DNA of 64,000 nt, taken from the NCBI RefSeq assembly GCF_020379485.1, contig NC_063450.1:45164681-45228680 (forward strand). The letters are read 5' to 3'. The notes under the pieces are model-generated. The model had not been told where the DNA came from. It saw nothing but the letters and a program-made list of their open reading frames with translations, and did no database searches. This document shows positions 12,696 through 25,200 of the stretch, in pieces (positions within the stretch are counted from its first letter, which is position 1; every line of letters starts with the position of its first letter). This DNA is from Brassica napus (Eukaryota; Streptophyta; Magnoliopsida; Brassicales; Brassicaceae). Position numbers and translations under genes: made by a program.

Positions 12696-13189
12696 TGTAT
12701 TTGTTTTATGAATAAGATGAGGGAGTTTGTTTTATGAATAAGATAATGTGGGGTTTGTTTTGAATAAGGTAATGCTGGGAAGTAATTATGAATAAGCTGG
12801 GTGGTTTTATGAATAAGCAAATGTGGGAATTGTGGTTTGGAATGGAAATAAAGATGGAGTTTGGAATATATGAAGTAGAAAATAAGGTTTGGGGTTTCGG
12901 GTTTTGGGTTTCGGGTTTTGGGTTTTGGGTTTCGGGTTTGGGCTTTCGGGTTTCGGGGTTTGGGGTTCTAGGGATATATGAAGTAGAAAATTAAAGATGG
13001 GGGTTTGGAATATATGAAGTAGAAAATTAAAGATGGCGGTTTGGGGGTTCGGGTTTCGGGTTTCGGGTTTGGGGTTTCGGGTTTGGGGTTTCGGGTTTCG
13101 GGTTTGGGGTTTCGGGTTTAGGGTATGGGGTTTGGGGGTTGGGGTTTGGGGTTTGGGGTTTCTGATTCTAGGGATTTAAACATAACACT

Positions 13190-13370
13190 CGTTAATTCCA
13201 CGTAAGCACAAATCGTCGTAAAGTCCACGCAGGATGAAATCGTCGTAAAGTCCACGCAGGATGAAATCGTCGTAAAGTCCACGTAGCATGAAATCGTCGT
13301 AAAGTCCACGTAGGATTAAATCGTCGTAAAAACCACGTAAGGCAACGAGGAAACAACGACGAAACCTAAA
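13190..13370. repeat. Internal copy of CACTA subterminal-type repeats, first unit
   Basis: Tandem units of about 30 bases containing AAATCGTCGTAAAGTCCACG, with CACGCAGGATG or CACGTAGGATT, resembling the ACGACGA-type motifs of the element ends. A second, nearly identical stretch is at 14032-14210 and shorter copies occur at 15020-15240. Confidence 0.8.
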
Positions 13371-14031
13371 ATTAAATATGGGGTTTGGAATATATGAAGT
13401 AGAAAATTAAAGATGGGGGTTTGGAATATATGAAGTAGAAAATAAGGAATATGGGGTTTGGGGTTTCGGGTTTCGGGTTTCGGGTTTAGGGTTTCGGGTT
13501 TCGGGTTTCGGGTTTCGGGGTTGGGGTTTCGGGTTTGGGGTTTTGAGTTTGGGGTTTCGGGTTTGGGGTTTCGGGTTTCGGGTTTTGAGTTTCGGGTTTC
13601 GGGTTTCGGGTTTCGGGGTTGGGGTTTCGGGTTTCGGGTTTGGGGTTTCGGGTTTCGGGTTTGGGGCTTGGAATATATGAAGTAGAAAATTAAAGATGGG
13701 GGTTTGGAATATATGAAGTAGAAAATAAGGAATATGGGGTTTCGGGTTTCGGGTTTCGGGTTTCAGGTTTCGGGTTTGGGGTTTCGGGTTTCGGGTTTCA
13801 GGTTTCGGGTTTGGGGTTCTAGGGATATATGAAGTAGAAAATTAAAGATGGGGGTTTGGAATATATGAAGTAGAAAATTAAAGATGGGGGTTCGGGTTTC
13901 GGGTTTCGGGTTTGGGGTTTCGGGTTTGGGGTTTCGGGTTTCGGGTTTGGGGTTTCGGGTTTAGGGTATGGGGTTTGGGGGTTGGGGTTTGGGGTTTGGG
14001 GTTTCTGATTCTAGGGATTTAAACATAACAC

Positions 14032-14210
14032 TCGTTAATTCCACGTAAGCACAAATCGTCGTAAAGTCCACGCAGGATGAAATCGTCGTAAAGTCCACGC
14101 AGGATGAAATCGTCGTAAAGTCCACGTAGCATGAAATCATCGTAAAATCCACGTAGGATTAAATCGTCGTAAAAACCACGTAAGACAACGAGGAAATAAC
14201 GACGAAACCT
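14032..14210. repeat. Internal copy of CACTA subterminal-type repeats, second unit
   Basis: Near-identical duplicate of 13190-13370, offset by about 843 bases, with a few substitutions (for example ATCGTCG changed to ATCATCG). Shows that repeats and telomere-like blocks were duplicated together. Confidence 0.8.
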
Positions 14211-15308
14211 AAAATTAAATATGGGGTTTGGAATATATGAAGTAGAAAATTAAAGATGGGGGTTTGGAATATATGAAGTAGAAAATAAGGAATATGGGGT
14301 TTGGGGTTTCGGGTTTGGGGTTTCGGGTTTGGGGTTTCGGGTTTCGGGTTTGGGGTTTAGGGTTTCGGGTTTCGGGTTTCGGGTTTCGGGGTTGGGGTTT
14401 CGGGTTTGGGGTTTTGAGTTTCGGGTTTCGGGTTTGGGGTTTGGGGTTTCGGGTTTCGGATTTCGGGTTTCGGTTTCGGGTTTCGGGTTTCGGGGTTGGG
14501 GTTTCGGGTTTCGGGTTTGGGGTTTCGGGTTTCGGGTTTGGGGTTTGGAATATATGAAGTAGAAAATTAAAGATGGGGGTTTGGAATATATGAAGTAGAA
14601 AATAAGGAATATGGGGTTTGGGGTTTCAGGTTTCGGGTATCGGGTTTGGGGTTTCGGGTATCGGGTTTGGGGTTTGGAATATATGAAGTAGAAAATTAAA
14701 GATGGGGGTTTGGAATATATGAAGTAGAAAATAAGGAATATGGGGTTTGGGGTTTCAGGTTTCGGGTTTAGGGTTTGGGGTTTGGGGTTTCGGGTTTGGG
14801 GTTTGGAATATATGAAGTAGAAAATTAAAGATGGGGGTTTGGAATATATGAAGTAGAAAATAAGGAATATGGGGTTTGGGGTTTCGGATTTGGGGTTTGG
14901 GGTTTTGGGGTTTGGGGTTTCGGGGTTGGGTTTCGGGTTTCGGGTTTGGGGTTTGGGGTTTGGGGTTTGGGGTTTGGGGTTTGGGGTTTCAGGTTTGGGG
15001 TTCTAGGGATTTAAACATAACACTCGTTAATTCCACGTTGGATGAAATCGTCGTAAAGACCACGTAAAAAGATTTAAACATAAATCACGTTAATTCCACG
15101 TAAGCAAAATCGTCGTAAAGTCCACGTAAAGAAAAACACGGACCTTTGTGATTCCTCGCCATTTCCTCGTAAAAAAAAACACGGGCCTTTGTAACTGCTC
15201 GCTATTTCGTCGTAAATTTACGACGAATTTGCGACGATATGTAATCTTATATATACACCCGACCGCTCACTCTTTCTTTCCTCTCTACTTCCTCTCCATT
15301 TCGTAGCA

Positions 15309-17181
<1,873 letters not shown>

Positions 17182-17339
17182 TTTTTTTTTTTGTTGTTGT
17201 ATTATATAAATTCAAAACTTATTTATTTATAAAATATTTTCATATGAATTTATTTTTATTTTGAATTTTAATTTATTATTAAATTAAATAATTTTAATTA
17301 TTTTTAATTATATTTTAAAATTCTGTAAAATAATAAAAA

Positions 17340-17811
17340 CGAAGTAAATTCGTAGCTAATGTACGACCTCTTTACGTGGAAATCTTACGAGGAAATGACG
17401 AGAAACAGTTTACGAGTATTTTACGAGGAATTATTTACGAGGAAATAACGAGGAAATGTTTACGACTATTTTACGAGGAAATCATTTCGTGGTTGTTACG
17501 TGTATTTTGCGAGGAAAATCTTTCAAGGTATTTACGTGTAGATTACGAGGAACTGTTTTCGAGTTATTTACGAGGAATTGTAGCGACGTCCTTACGAGGA
17601 ATTGTAGCGACGTCTTTACGACGAATCGTTCTACTTCGTCTTTACGACGGAATATATTCCTCGCTAAGTTACGACGAATTAGCGAGGAAATATGTGTTAC
17701 GACGGACGTGTAACGAGCAAACGCGTTTCTTCGCTAATTCGTCTTAAAGCCTCTTTTACAACGAAATAACGAGGAAAACCGCCCTCGTTAAGATTATGTT
17801 TTCTTGTAGTG
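17340..17811. repeat. Right subterminal repeats of the CACTA element
   Basis: Dense TTACGAGGAAAT, TTACGACGAA and TTACGTGTA motifs, most on the plus strand, up to the terminal inverted repeat. Open frames here are repeat artefacts. Confidence 0.78.
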
Positions 17812-17814
17812 TTT

Positions 17815-18451
17815 GTATATATTTATAAAACATTTATAGTCAAAAACTTCAAAGTTACTTATTTCTGCTTGCCATCAGGCAAAGCAACGTGAGATAATCG
17901 AAGTGCCATCGGCAAAATAACATATATTTTTTCATGAGTGTAACTATATTAGAAGGCAAAACAACACTAATTGAACTTAATTAGGGTTTCCCTTGTGCCT
18001 CCCTGCATTAGGAGAGTTTGACCAAAAAGAGACTCAGTCAGCAAGGGATCTAATTTATGAGTCAGTTTTATTCATTTGCATATCTTTTTTTTATTAGAAT
18101 TTCTTTCTGATTAATATCACATATTTTTAAGTTCAATAAAAATATCACATATTTTCCTGGTCGCTTTCTGCTATTCTTGAAGTCCTTTTAATTAAGCGAA
18201 TCTTGACAGATTTTATAAAAAGGGATTTGGTTGGGTTTCTTTATGTTTCCCAGATCTTCTTCATCTTCTTTCCTTTAGGGAAGTTATCACCTTGACTTTT
18301 GTGGTACAACTGATCTCGTCTTTGGATCTTCCTCTTGTTATTAAGAGATAGCTTCTTGGTTTGGTTTACAATATCCAAGTGAGTTCGTTTTCTTTCTAAA
18401 AATCCTTAGATTTAGGGTTTCATACGGATTACTAATCTTGACAGGAACAAG
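17815..18451. promoter_or_regulatory. Upstream region of the MADS-box gene
   Basis: Intergenic DNA between the CACTA insertion and the ATG at 18452. A 5' UTR, possibly with an intron, may lie after about 18215 (TTTATAAAAAGGG near 18213 is TATA-like). The CACTA element sits only about 640 bases upstream of the coding start, so it could affect this promoter. Confidence 0.4.
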
Positions 18452-21400
18452 ATGGTGAGAGGGAAGATCGAGATCAAAAGAATTGAGAACCAGACAAGCA
18501 GGCAAATCACGTTCTCCAAGCGTAGGAAAGGTCTCTTGAAAAAGGCTCACGAGCTTTCAGTTCTATGCGATGCTCAAGTTGCAGCCATTGTCTTTTCTCA
18601 GAAAGGAAAACTATACGAGTTCGCTAGCTCCGAGTAAGCAATCTTGCATTTATAAAAACCTCTAATCCAATCAATAATCATCGATGAATCGTTTTATCCT
18701 TGCTTTACTTTGATTATTTATTCTTGTAGTTAGTAGAGATATATAGCTTTCTTTCTCTCCAACTCTTTTCCAAATATCTACTAGAGAAATGATAGCTAAA
18801 TGCACCTGCTTAATTTATTTTTTCAACAATATATATGACTTTTTTTTATAAAAAAATCTTGGTCATATAAAATTTCTGTAATTTACTTTATTAATTAACG
18901 AAGTTTTTATTTGTATGAAATCAAACTTTCATCACAATTAATTTTACCAAATGCTTTTCCATAACTCAATTAAGTTTTTATATAAATGAATTCAAATAGC
19001 TTAGGGCTTTCCAAAAAAGTGTTCTTGAACTTTGAACCTAGTATGCCTTGGAACTCATGCTGAAACAACTTGCATTTTTATAATTATATTAAAATAATCC
19101 TAGTGTTTATGCCATACTTTAAGAGTACGATTGGACCGTTTTAAAATCCCTGCAATATATGTATTTATGAGATAAAATCTTGTGGATTTCTATTGTCTGC
19201 CAGGGTCTCAAAATTTGTCCCTCGACAGTTTTCATGATTCTTAATTGTGTTGATCTTAAGTAGGCAATTAGATTTCTTAAAACAAATCCATAACAATCCA
19301 AATATATTGGAGTTTCAAATGATTATCAAACCCCAGTACTGATCAGTTATGTGAGACCACATATTATCGCCACTTAGCTACATCTGAAATGAGTTTTGAT
19401 GATTAACCAACAAAATCTCTTGCAATCCATTTCATTCATAATTTCGAATTTTACAAATGGTTTTGATAATTTCAATCGATCAAATTGTTGGTATGTATTA
19501 GGTTTGGGCATTTCGGGTTTCGGTTCGGTTCGGTTCGGTTCGGATATTTCGGTATCCGGTAGTTCGGGTAGAAGGATCCATTTATTTGACAGAGTTTCGG
19601 GTTCGGTTCGATTCAGATAGTACAACTAGGAACCAAAAAATACTTGTAAAAAATTCGGTTATCATTTGGTTCCGGTAGTTCGGATAGTTCGGGTAAAATA
19701 TCGGTTATTTAGGATAAAATATCAAAAAAATTAGGATGATTTAAATAAAAATTTAGGATATTTCAGATTATTTTGGATATTTCGGATAATACTATCCGGA
19801 TAGTTTCGAATACTTTCGGGTAGTTCGAATACTTTATAATAAATTATTTATTTTCAAATATTTTTTGGCACTTTTAACAGATTTTTAAATTATTAATATA
19901 TATTTAACTATGTTATATGTATATATAATTAATATTCTAATATATTCGGATACCCGTTCGGTTTTCGATTCGGTTCCAATTCAATTCGGTTATTTCTGAT
20001 ATAGAAATATAGGAACCGTTTGGATACTTGAGGGTCTCGGTCCGGTTTCAGGCATTTCTGTTCGGTTCCGGTCGTTTTTTGCCAGGCCTAGTACACTGAA
20101 AAGGCGTGTGTAGCCTAGTATGATATTTAAAGCTTTTGCTGTTGAGTTTGTAGGTTGGTACAGTATAAATAGGTCATGCCGTCGTGCTTATAAGTATCAT
20201 TGGTTAGTATAAATAGGAAACCAAAACATATATATTACTTACGCTGGTATATATCTCAGATCTTTGTTTTGCAATCTCTTCTCCCCCAAGTAGGCCGGTA
20301 ACATATTGAGTACATTTATATGTACATACTTTCTCCTAACAGATTTATACTATATCTAAGATAGGTCAAGCGTACGTGTCTAGTATTTACAATGTGAATT
20401 TAATTTTACGTTGAACAAATATGTGATGTATACATAACATTCCATGATTCTTGCATGTGTGCATGTTCTTGTTGATAACATTTTCAGAATTTAATATACA
20501 TGCTAATAAATAATATTATTAACGATGAAAAGGTTAATTAACTTGAAAATTATTCAGCATGAAGAAGATGATGGAACAATGTGAGATATATAGGAGTGGA
20601 TATTTTCATGCGGAGAGACTCCAAGAAGAGGACGATGTGCAGGATCTCAAGAACGAAGTAACGGTAATTGTGAACAGTATTGAACTTCTTCAACTTCATT
20701 GCCGGTTAGCTTCTGATATATCTATATCTACTATATATGTTTCTAACGTAATGTATGATTGTGAATACATTCATGAACGCGATAATATGCATCTTAATTA
20801 GGAAGCTTATGGGGCAATATTTAGGTTCATGTTCGGTGGATGAGCTCAATGAAATAACTATCCAAATTGAGAAAAGTCTTACTCTTATCAGATCAAGAAA
20901 GGTAAACATACATAGAGAATTAATAAAAAATAATATATATGATTTGTCTTAAGGTGTTTAACAATAACGGGTCTTATAATTAGCGGTGTTGTTCTAGAGG
21001 ATGTCTGGTATTATATATGTTCTATGAGACGTCTGATCGTATCTAAGTGATTAGATATCAAACCAACCTAGCTCATTCAGGGTTCTACCAAAATTTTGGC
21101 AGGCTAAGGTGCATGAAGAAGAGGTAGGGAAACTAAAAGCGGAGGTAATATACTAATTTGTACTTTAGTCAAAATCCTTAGTGGCATTTACTTTCTAATT
21201 TTCATTAATTGCGTGTGTGTTTTTGGTTTGATCTCATTAGATTGCAGGAACGAGAGAGCTAGTGAACGAGAGAACTACGCTGCACGAAATGGTATAACAC
21301 AGACGAATATAAATACTACCCAAGAACATATGCATGTATTCATTCATGCATGCACACCCACACTTATTGAACCATGGATTTTACTCTGAATTTACCTAAC

Positions 21401-21831
21401 TGCTACATAATGTGGATAATAGAATATTGCCAGGGTTTGAATTTCATAACAAAAACATCAACTACCGCTTTGATTCTTTAGTAGGGAAAACCCTTAATTT
21501 TTTCTTAAATTTCATAAAAAATGTTATGGTAGTTTAATACTACTTATGGATAAATTTTAAACTGATAGACTGAAAAATATACAGTCCATCAAAAACTGCA
21601 TCTCATGAATATTTTGTTTTTCTCTCTCGGATTATTGAGTTTTTTTTTTTTCCCATGAAATTTAGGAAAATAAACTTGTTATTATTTCAGTTTGAAGAAA
21701 AACCCTTGTGGATGAAGTCGAGGAGCCTAGAGAGTAAAAATAATGCATCATCATCATCTGCTTTTGAAAACATGAACATATCGGACGTTGAAACTGATTT
21801 GTGCATCGGATTGCCTAGAAGCCAAGTGTAG
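18452..21831 (+). CDS. MIKC-type MADS-box factor, SOC1/AGL42-AGL71-AGL72 group
   Basis: Exons 18452-18633, 20558-20704, 20802-20901, 21103-21144, 21248-21291 and 21691-21831 join at GT/AG sites. Exon 1 encodes a full MADS domain ([57 protein letters not shown]). The K domain includes [36 protein letters not shown] and [12 protein letters not shown]; the last exon ends [14 protein letters not shown], close to the ETDLFIGLP tail of AGL42/71/72. The family are nuclear transcription factors that promote flowering, binding CArG boxes as dimers. Exon 2 contains both the I region and the first K segment, so the usual intron between them is absent. I do not recall a MADS gene between At5g61450 and At5g61460, so this copy may be transposed. 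Intron 1 holds a small element. Confidence 0.85.
19499..20090. mobile_element. Small non-autonomous hAT-like element in MADS intron 1
   Basis: Ends are TAGGTTTGGGCATTT and, on the other strand, TAGGCCTGGCAAAA. The body is made of TTCGGTT, TTCGGGTA and GGATATTTCGG motifs with no gene. Composition and ends resemble the element at 47390-47935, which has an 8-bp target duplication. Here the flanks (GTATGTAT and GTACACTG) do not match well. Confidence 0.6.
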
Positions 21832-22278
21832 TCGTATGTTGAACCAACCGGTTCTTGTTTTCTTATTTTCCAAGTATCTATGGGACTTGCAGAATGTTTT
21901 AGTCGTCTCTCTTCTTGCATAAGCAATGAAATAAAGTAGTAGTATATAAATAAGGGTTGTCTTTTACAATTTTTTTGCATCTGTAGAACTGAATTTTTTT
22001 TTTTTGATCAAGAACTGAGTTTTTTTTTTTCTGATGTTAATGGCATGTTTTTTACTATGACCACCACAGCGTAATTAATAATTTACAAAATGAACATCTC
22101 TTTCAAAAAACTAGAAACTTGCATGAGATGCGATAATATAAAACGAAAAAAATTAACTTTGTTAAAAAAGCAGATTGATGATAAATTATGAACTAATAAT
22201 ACTTGGAAATCTGCAAGCAAAGTGTGTACACCTTTATAAACTAATATTTTACATAGAAAGGAGAAGGTTATTTCAATT
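21832..22278. other. Convergent spacer between MADS and SMC6 genes
   Basis: 3' flanks of the plus-strand MADS gene and the minus-strand SMC6 gene. Several T-runs; no gene seen. Confidence 0.5.
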
Positions 22279-25200
22279 TCAAGAACGAGGAGCGGCCATT
22301 TGCTGCTTCTTTATCCTCTCATGCGACTTCACCATGCTGTAACAGAGCACAAGTGTGTGAGTCTCATCAAAACATCAACTTCAAAACAGAGTTCAATGGT
22401 GTTGAAAATTAATCTGTGTTACCTGATATCATGAGGAGTGATGAACATCCACTGCGCTCCATGTGCAATTGCAAAATCCACCAGAGCGTCCAAACTGATT
22501 TTCCGGCTTACAGCATCCTAGATTTACAGAACAGAGAGGTTAAAACAAAAAAGGTTTATTTCAGTAAAGCTCTCATCCCAATGTAATGAAAGGATTCTCA
22601 GAAGGACATAATACCATAAACACATCAAACTCATCCATTGCTCGAAATGGGGCTTCTGTCATCTCGTGAAGAGCTAATGCAAAGCACAAAGTTGAGAAAG
22701 AACGTTCTCCTCCTGAAAATTCAAGATAGGAGCTGTGTCTTAGATGACCAATGTCCAATATAGGAAATGTTGTCTGTATATAACAATATGTTGGGGTTTT
22801 TTTTTTAAGTGGAGAAGGAAGCTGCACCTGAAAGACCTTTGGTGTCTCGAACGGCATTACTTGTTGCATCTTGCGGCATCTTAACCTGTCGGAAACAAAA
22901 GTCATCAATCAGATTATGTAATAATATGGACACATAAGTCATAGATATCTTAAGCATAGCAGTGTCACTTACCTCTATGGACAAAGTTTTATTTTCATAA
23001 CTGACTTTGATGTGTCCACTGATACCTTTCTTTCCCAAGTGAGAATTGAATCTGCTTCGAATATCAAAATCAAAGAAAGCTCCATACAGAAGAAAAAAAA
23101 TCTTAAAGAGACAACCGAACTACAAGTTTATCTATGTGGTTGGCAATAAGGGAAAGCAACTCTTACTGCCACGTTAGCTGGCGCCGAAGCAAAGATGCAT
23201 TCCTTTGAAACTTGCCCCACCGCGAATCCAGAGCAGTTTTACAGGCCTGATCAAACAGTAATGAATATTAAATGATGCAGCTATAACAACAACACATAAA
23301 AAGATTCAACATAAACAGATCTGCAAAGGCTCAACCATGAGTTTTTCTCGATAGCCTTGGTACAATTTGCGCTTCTTTGCAATCTTTCGTTCTAGTTTCT
23401 CGTACATCATCCTAAGATCATCGATTGATTCAGAAAACCTGCACCAAACAAAAAAATGAAGCATGTGGTTTACTGTCACAGGTCCTTTACGTTTGAAGGA
23501 AGAGCTGAAAGACAATACTAAAAAATACACACTGCTGGTTCTCTCGATGAAGTCTCTGATCCATTCTGTTAATCTGAGCACTGAGCTGCTCAGGAGTACT
23601 CCCATCCCAGGGACCCAAAGACAATATCTCACTCTCAGGACAAATTTCAGAGGCCTTCTGGTCGCTTTCCTGAAATTTAAGCATATGTAATTTGTTACCG
23701 AAAGATAAAATGAAAACAAAAAATACTAACGGGCTGTCATGATTACTTATGTGTACCTTTCGCTTAGTTTTAAGCTCCTCATAATTAGCCTCAGCCTCAT
23801 TGATATCAGGTAGGACCTTGTTTTTCATTATATTCTCGTAATGGATTTTCTCCTGAAACAGAATAACGCTTGCTTACCTTCTACATTCAAAGCAAGTACA
23901 AGATCAATTTGTTTTAAACATAGAGGCGAGGAGGGGTACCGCTTCGGCAGACTGAAGATCTTTCTCAATCTTCTTTAGCTCGTTCTCTGCTTCCTCAAAG
24001 GCATCAATTTCACCCTTGGCTGACTCTGCATGCACGTTTCGGATGAAATGAGAGAATAAAAGTCAGTCGGTCAATCAAGATGATCTATCAATGGTTTTGA
24101 GAAACAATGGTCTATCACAGACATACCACGTAAGTTCTCAAATGAAGCATTAAGTTTATTAGCTTTTAGTTCAGCTTCTTTCAAGCACATCTGGAGCTTC
24201 TCAAGGAAAGCTTCTTTCTCCTCCATCTCTTCTCGTTCTTTCTGATATATTAATTAGAAGAAAAACACCTACTTTAAGGAATAATACCTTGGTGAAACCA
24301 ATCGCAATAAAATAGTATCGTCACCAGCAAACAAACCATGATTTCAAGTTGAAGCTCATTAACACTTGAAGACGATGATGCTTCATTCTCCGCAGCGACT
24401 GTGCTCTTCAAATCTCGCATCTCGAATTCCTTTGTCGTCAAAACTTTCTCTGCTTGGCTTCGGTGCTTCTGTATATACCAAAGAAAGGAATATGCCAAAA
24501 ATGTTGTGAAAACAAGCTAATCATTTCAGTTAAGATGCCTAACGACTGGGAACATCAGACTCGACATGTCCACTGGATTAATCAATGAATTCAAATTTAC
24601 CTTCAGTGTGCGGATTTTCGACTCAAGTTCTTCGAGATTCTCCTCTGCTCCCCTCTTACGTCTCATGCATTGATTTATCTCGCTTTTTCCTCGAGAAGCC
24701 TCTATTTCAAGATCCTTGATCTGGTCATCAAAAGAAGCACATAGTCGCGTAGGTTTACGAGGAATAGGAGGAAGAGTTGTCTGAACTGGCCCACGAAAAA
24801 ACCTGAGGTAAGAGTAGATACATTAGTGTTATGACTGGGGAAGATCCTCATCTATCCCCCAGATTATCTCAAGTCAATCCCTTTTGTCACGTTCACAAAG
24901 GTATTAAAAAGAACAAAAGATCTCTGTAAACGAGTTGTTCTTGTTTGCAAGTGAAGATATAGAGAGACTTTCCATGCCAAAGCTAACAAGTTACTTACAT
25001 TCTGTATCCGTCTAAAGTGAAAACATCCTTCAGATTTGAGAGCCTTTGCCCAAAAGCAACTGCCTTTCCCACCTCATAGTTCTCTGCAAGCACTTGCCTC
25101 TCAACATTACTCTGAAATATCCAGAAAACAAGACCAAAATAAGTATACCGTCATATAAAATTGTAAGAAAGAAGAAAATTAGTCAGTCTGAGGGGAAATC

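Larger units (their letters stand above)
12880..15010 (+). repeat. Telomere-like heptamer arrays inside the CACTA element
   Basis: Blocks of the 7-mers GGGTTTC, GGGTTTG and, less often, GGGTTTA (the plant telomere heptamer TTTAGGG in rotation) run at about 12890-12970, 13035-13160, 13455-13670, 13735-13820, 13886-14010, 14297-14550, 14615-14670, 14740-14810 and 14873-15000. They are separated by a spacer with GAATATATGAAGTAGAAAAT and AAAGATGGGGG. A segment of about 840 bases is duplicated (compare 13040-13400 with 13886-14240; GGGTATGGGG lies at 13121 and 13964). All G-rich blocks are on the plus strand. Uninterrupted open frames through it (GFRVSGFGF-type peptides) are products of the repeat, not genes. 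Confidence 0.9.

Noticed and set aside
12788..14562. Open frames encoding GFRVSGFGF-type repeats
   Set aside because: They follow from the heptamer repeat having no stops in some frames; they change with repeat length and have no gene signals.
17376..17747. Open frames in the right CACTA end
   Set aside because: Made of subterminal TTACGAGGAA repeats read as protein.
22573..23038. Separate small genes at the SMC6 3' end
   Set aside because: They are single exons of SMC6 (signature and Walker B) read past their splice sites.
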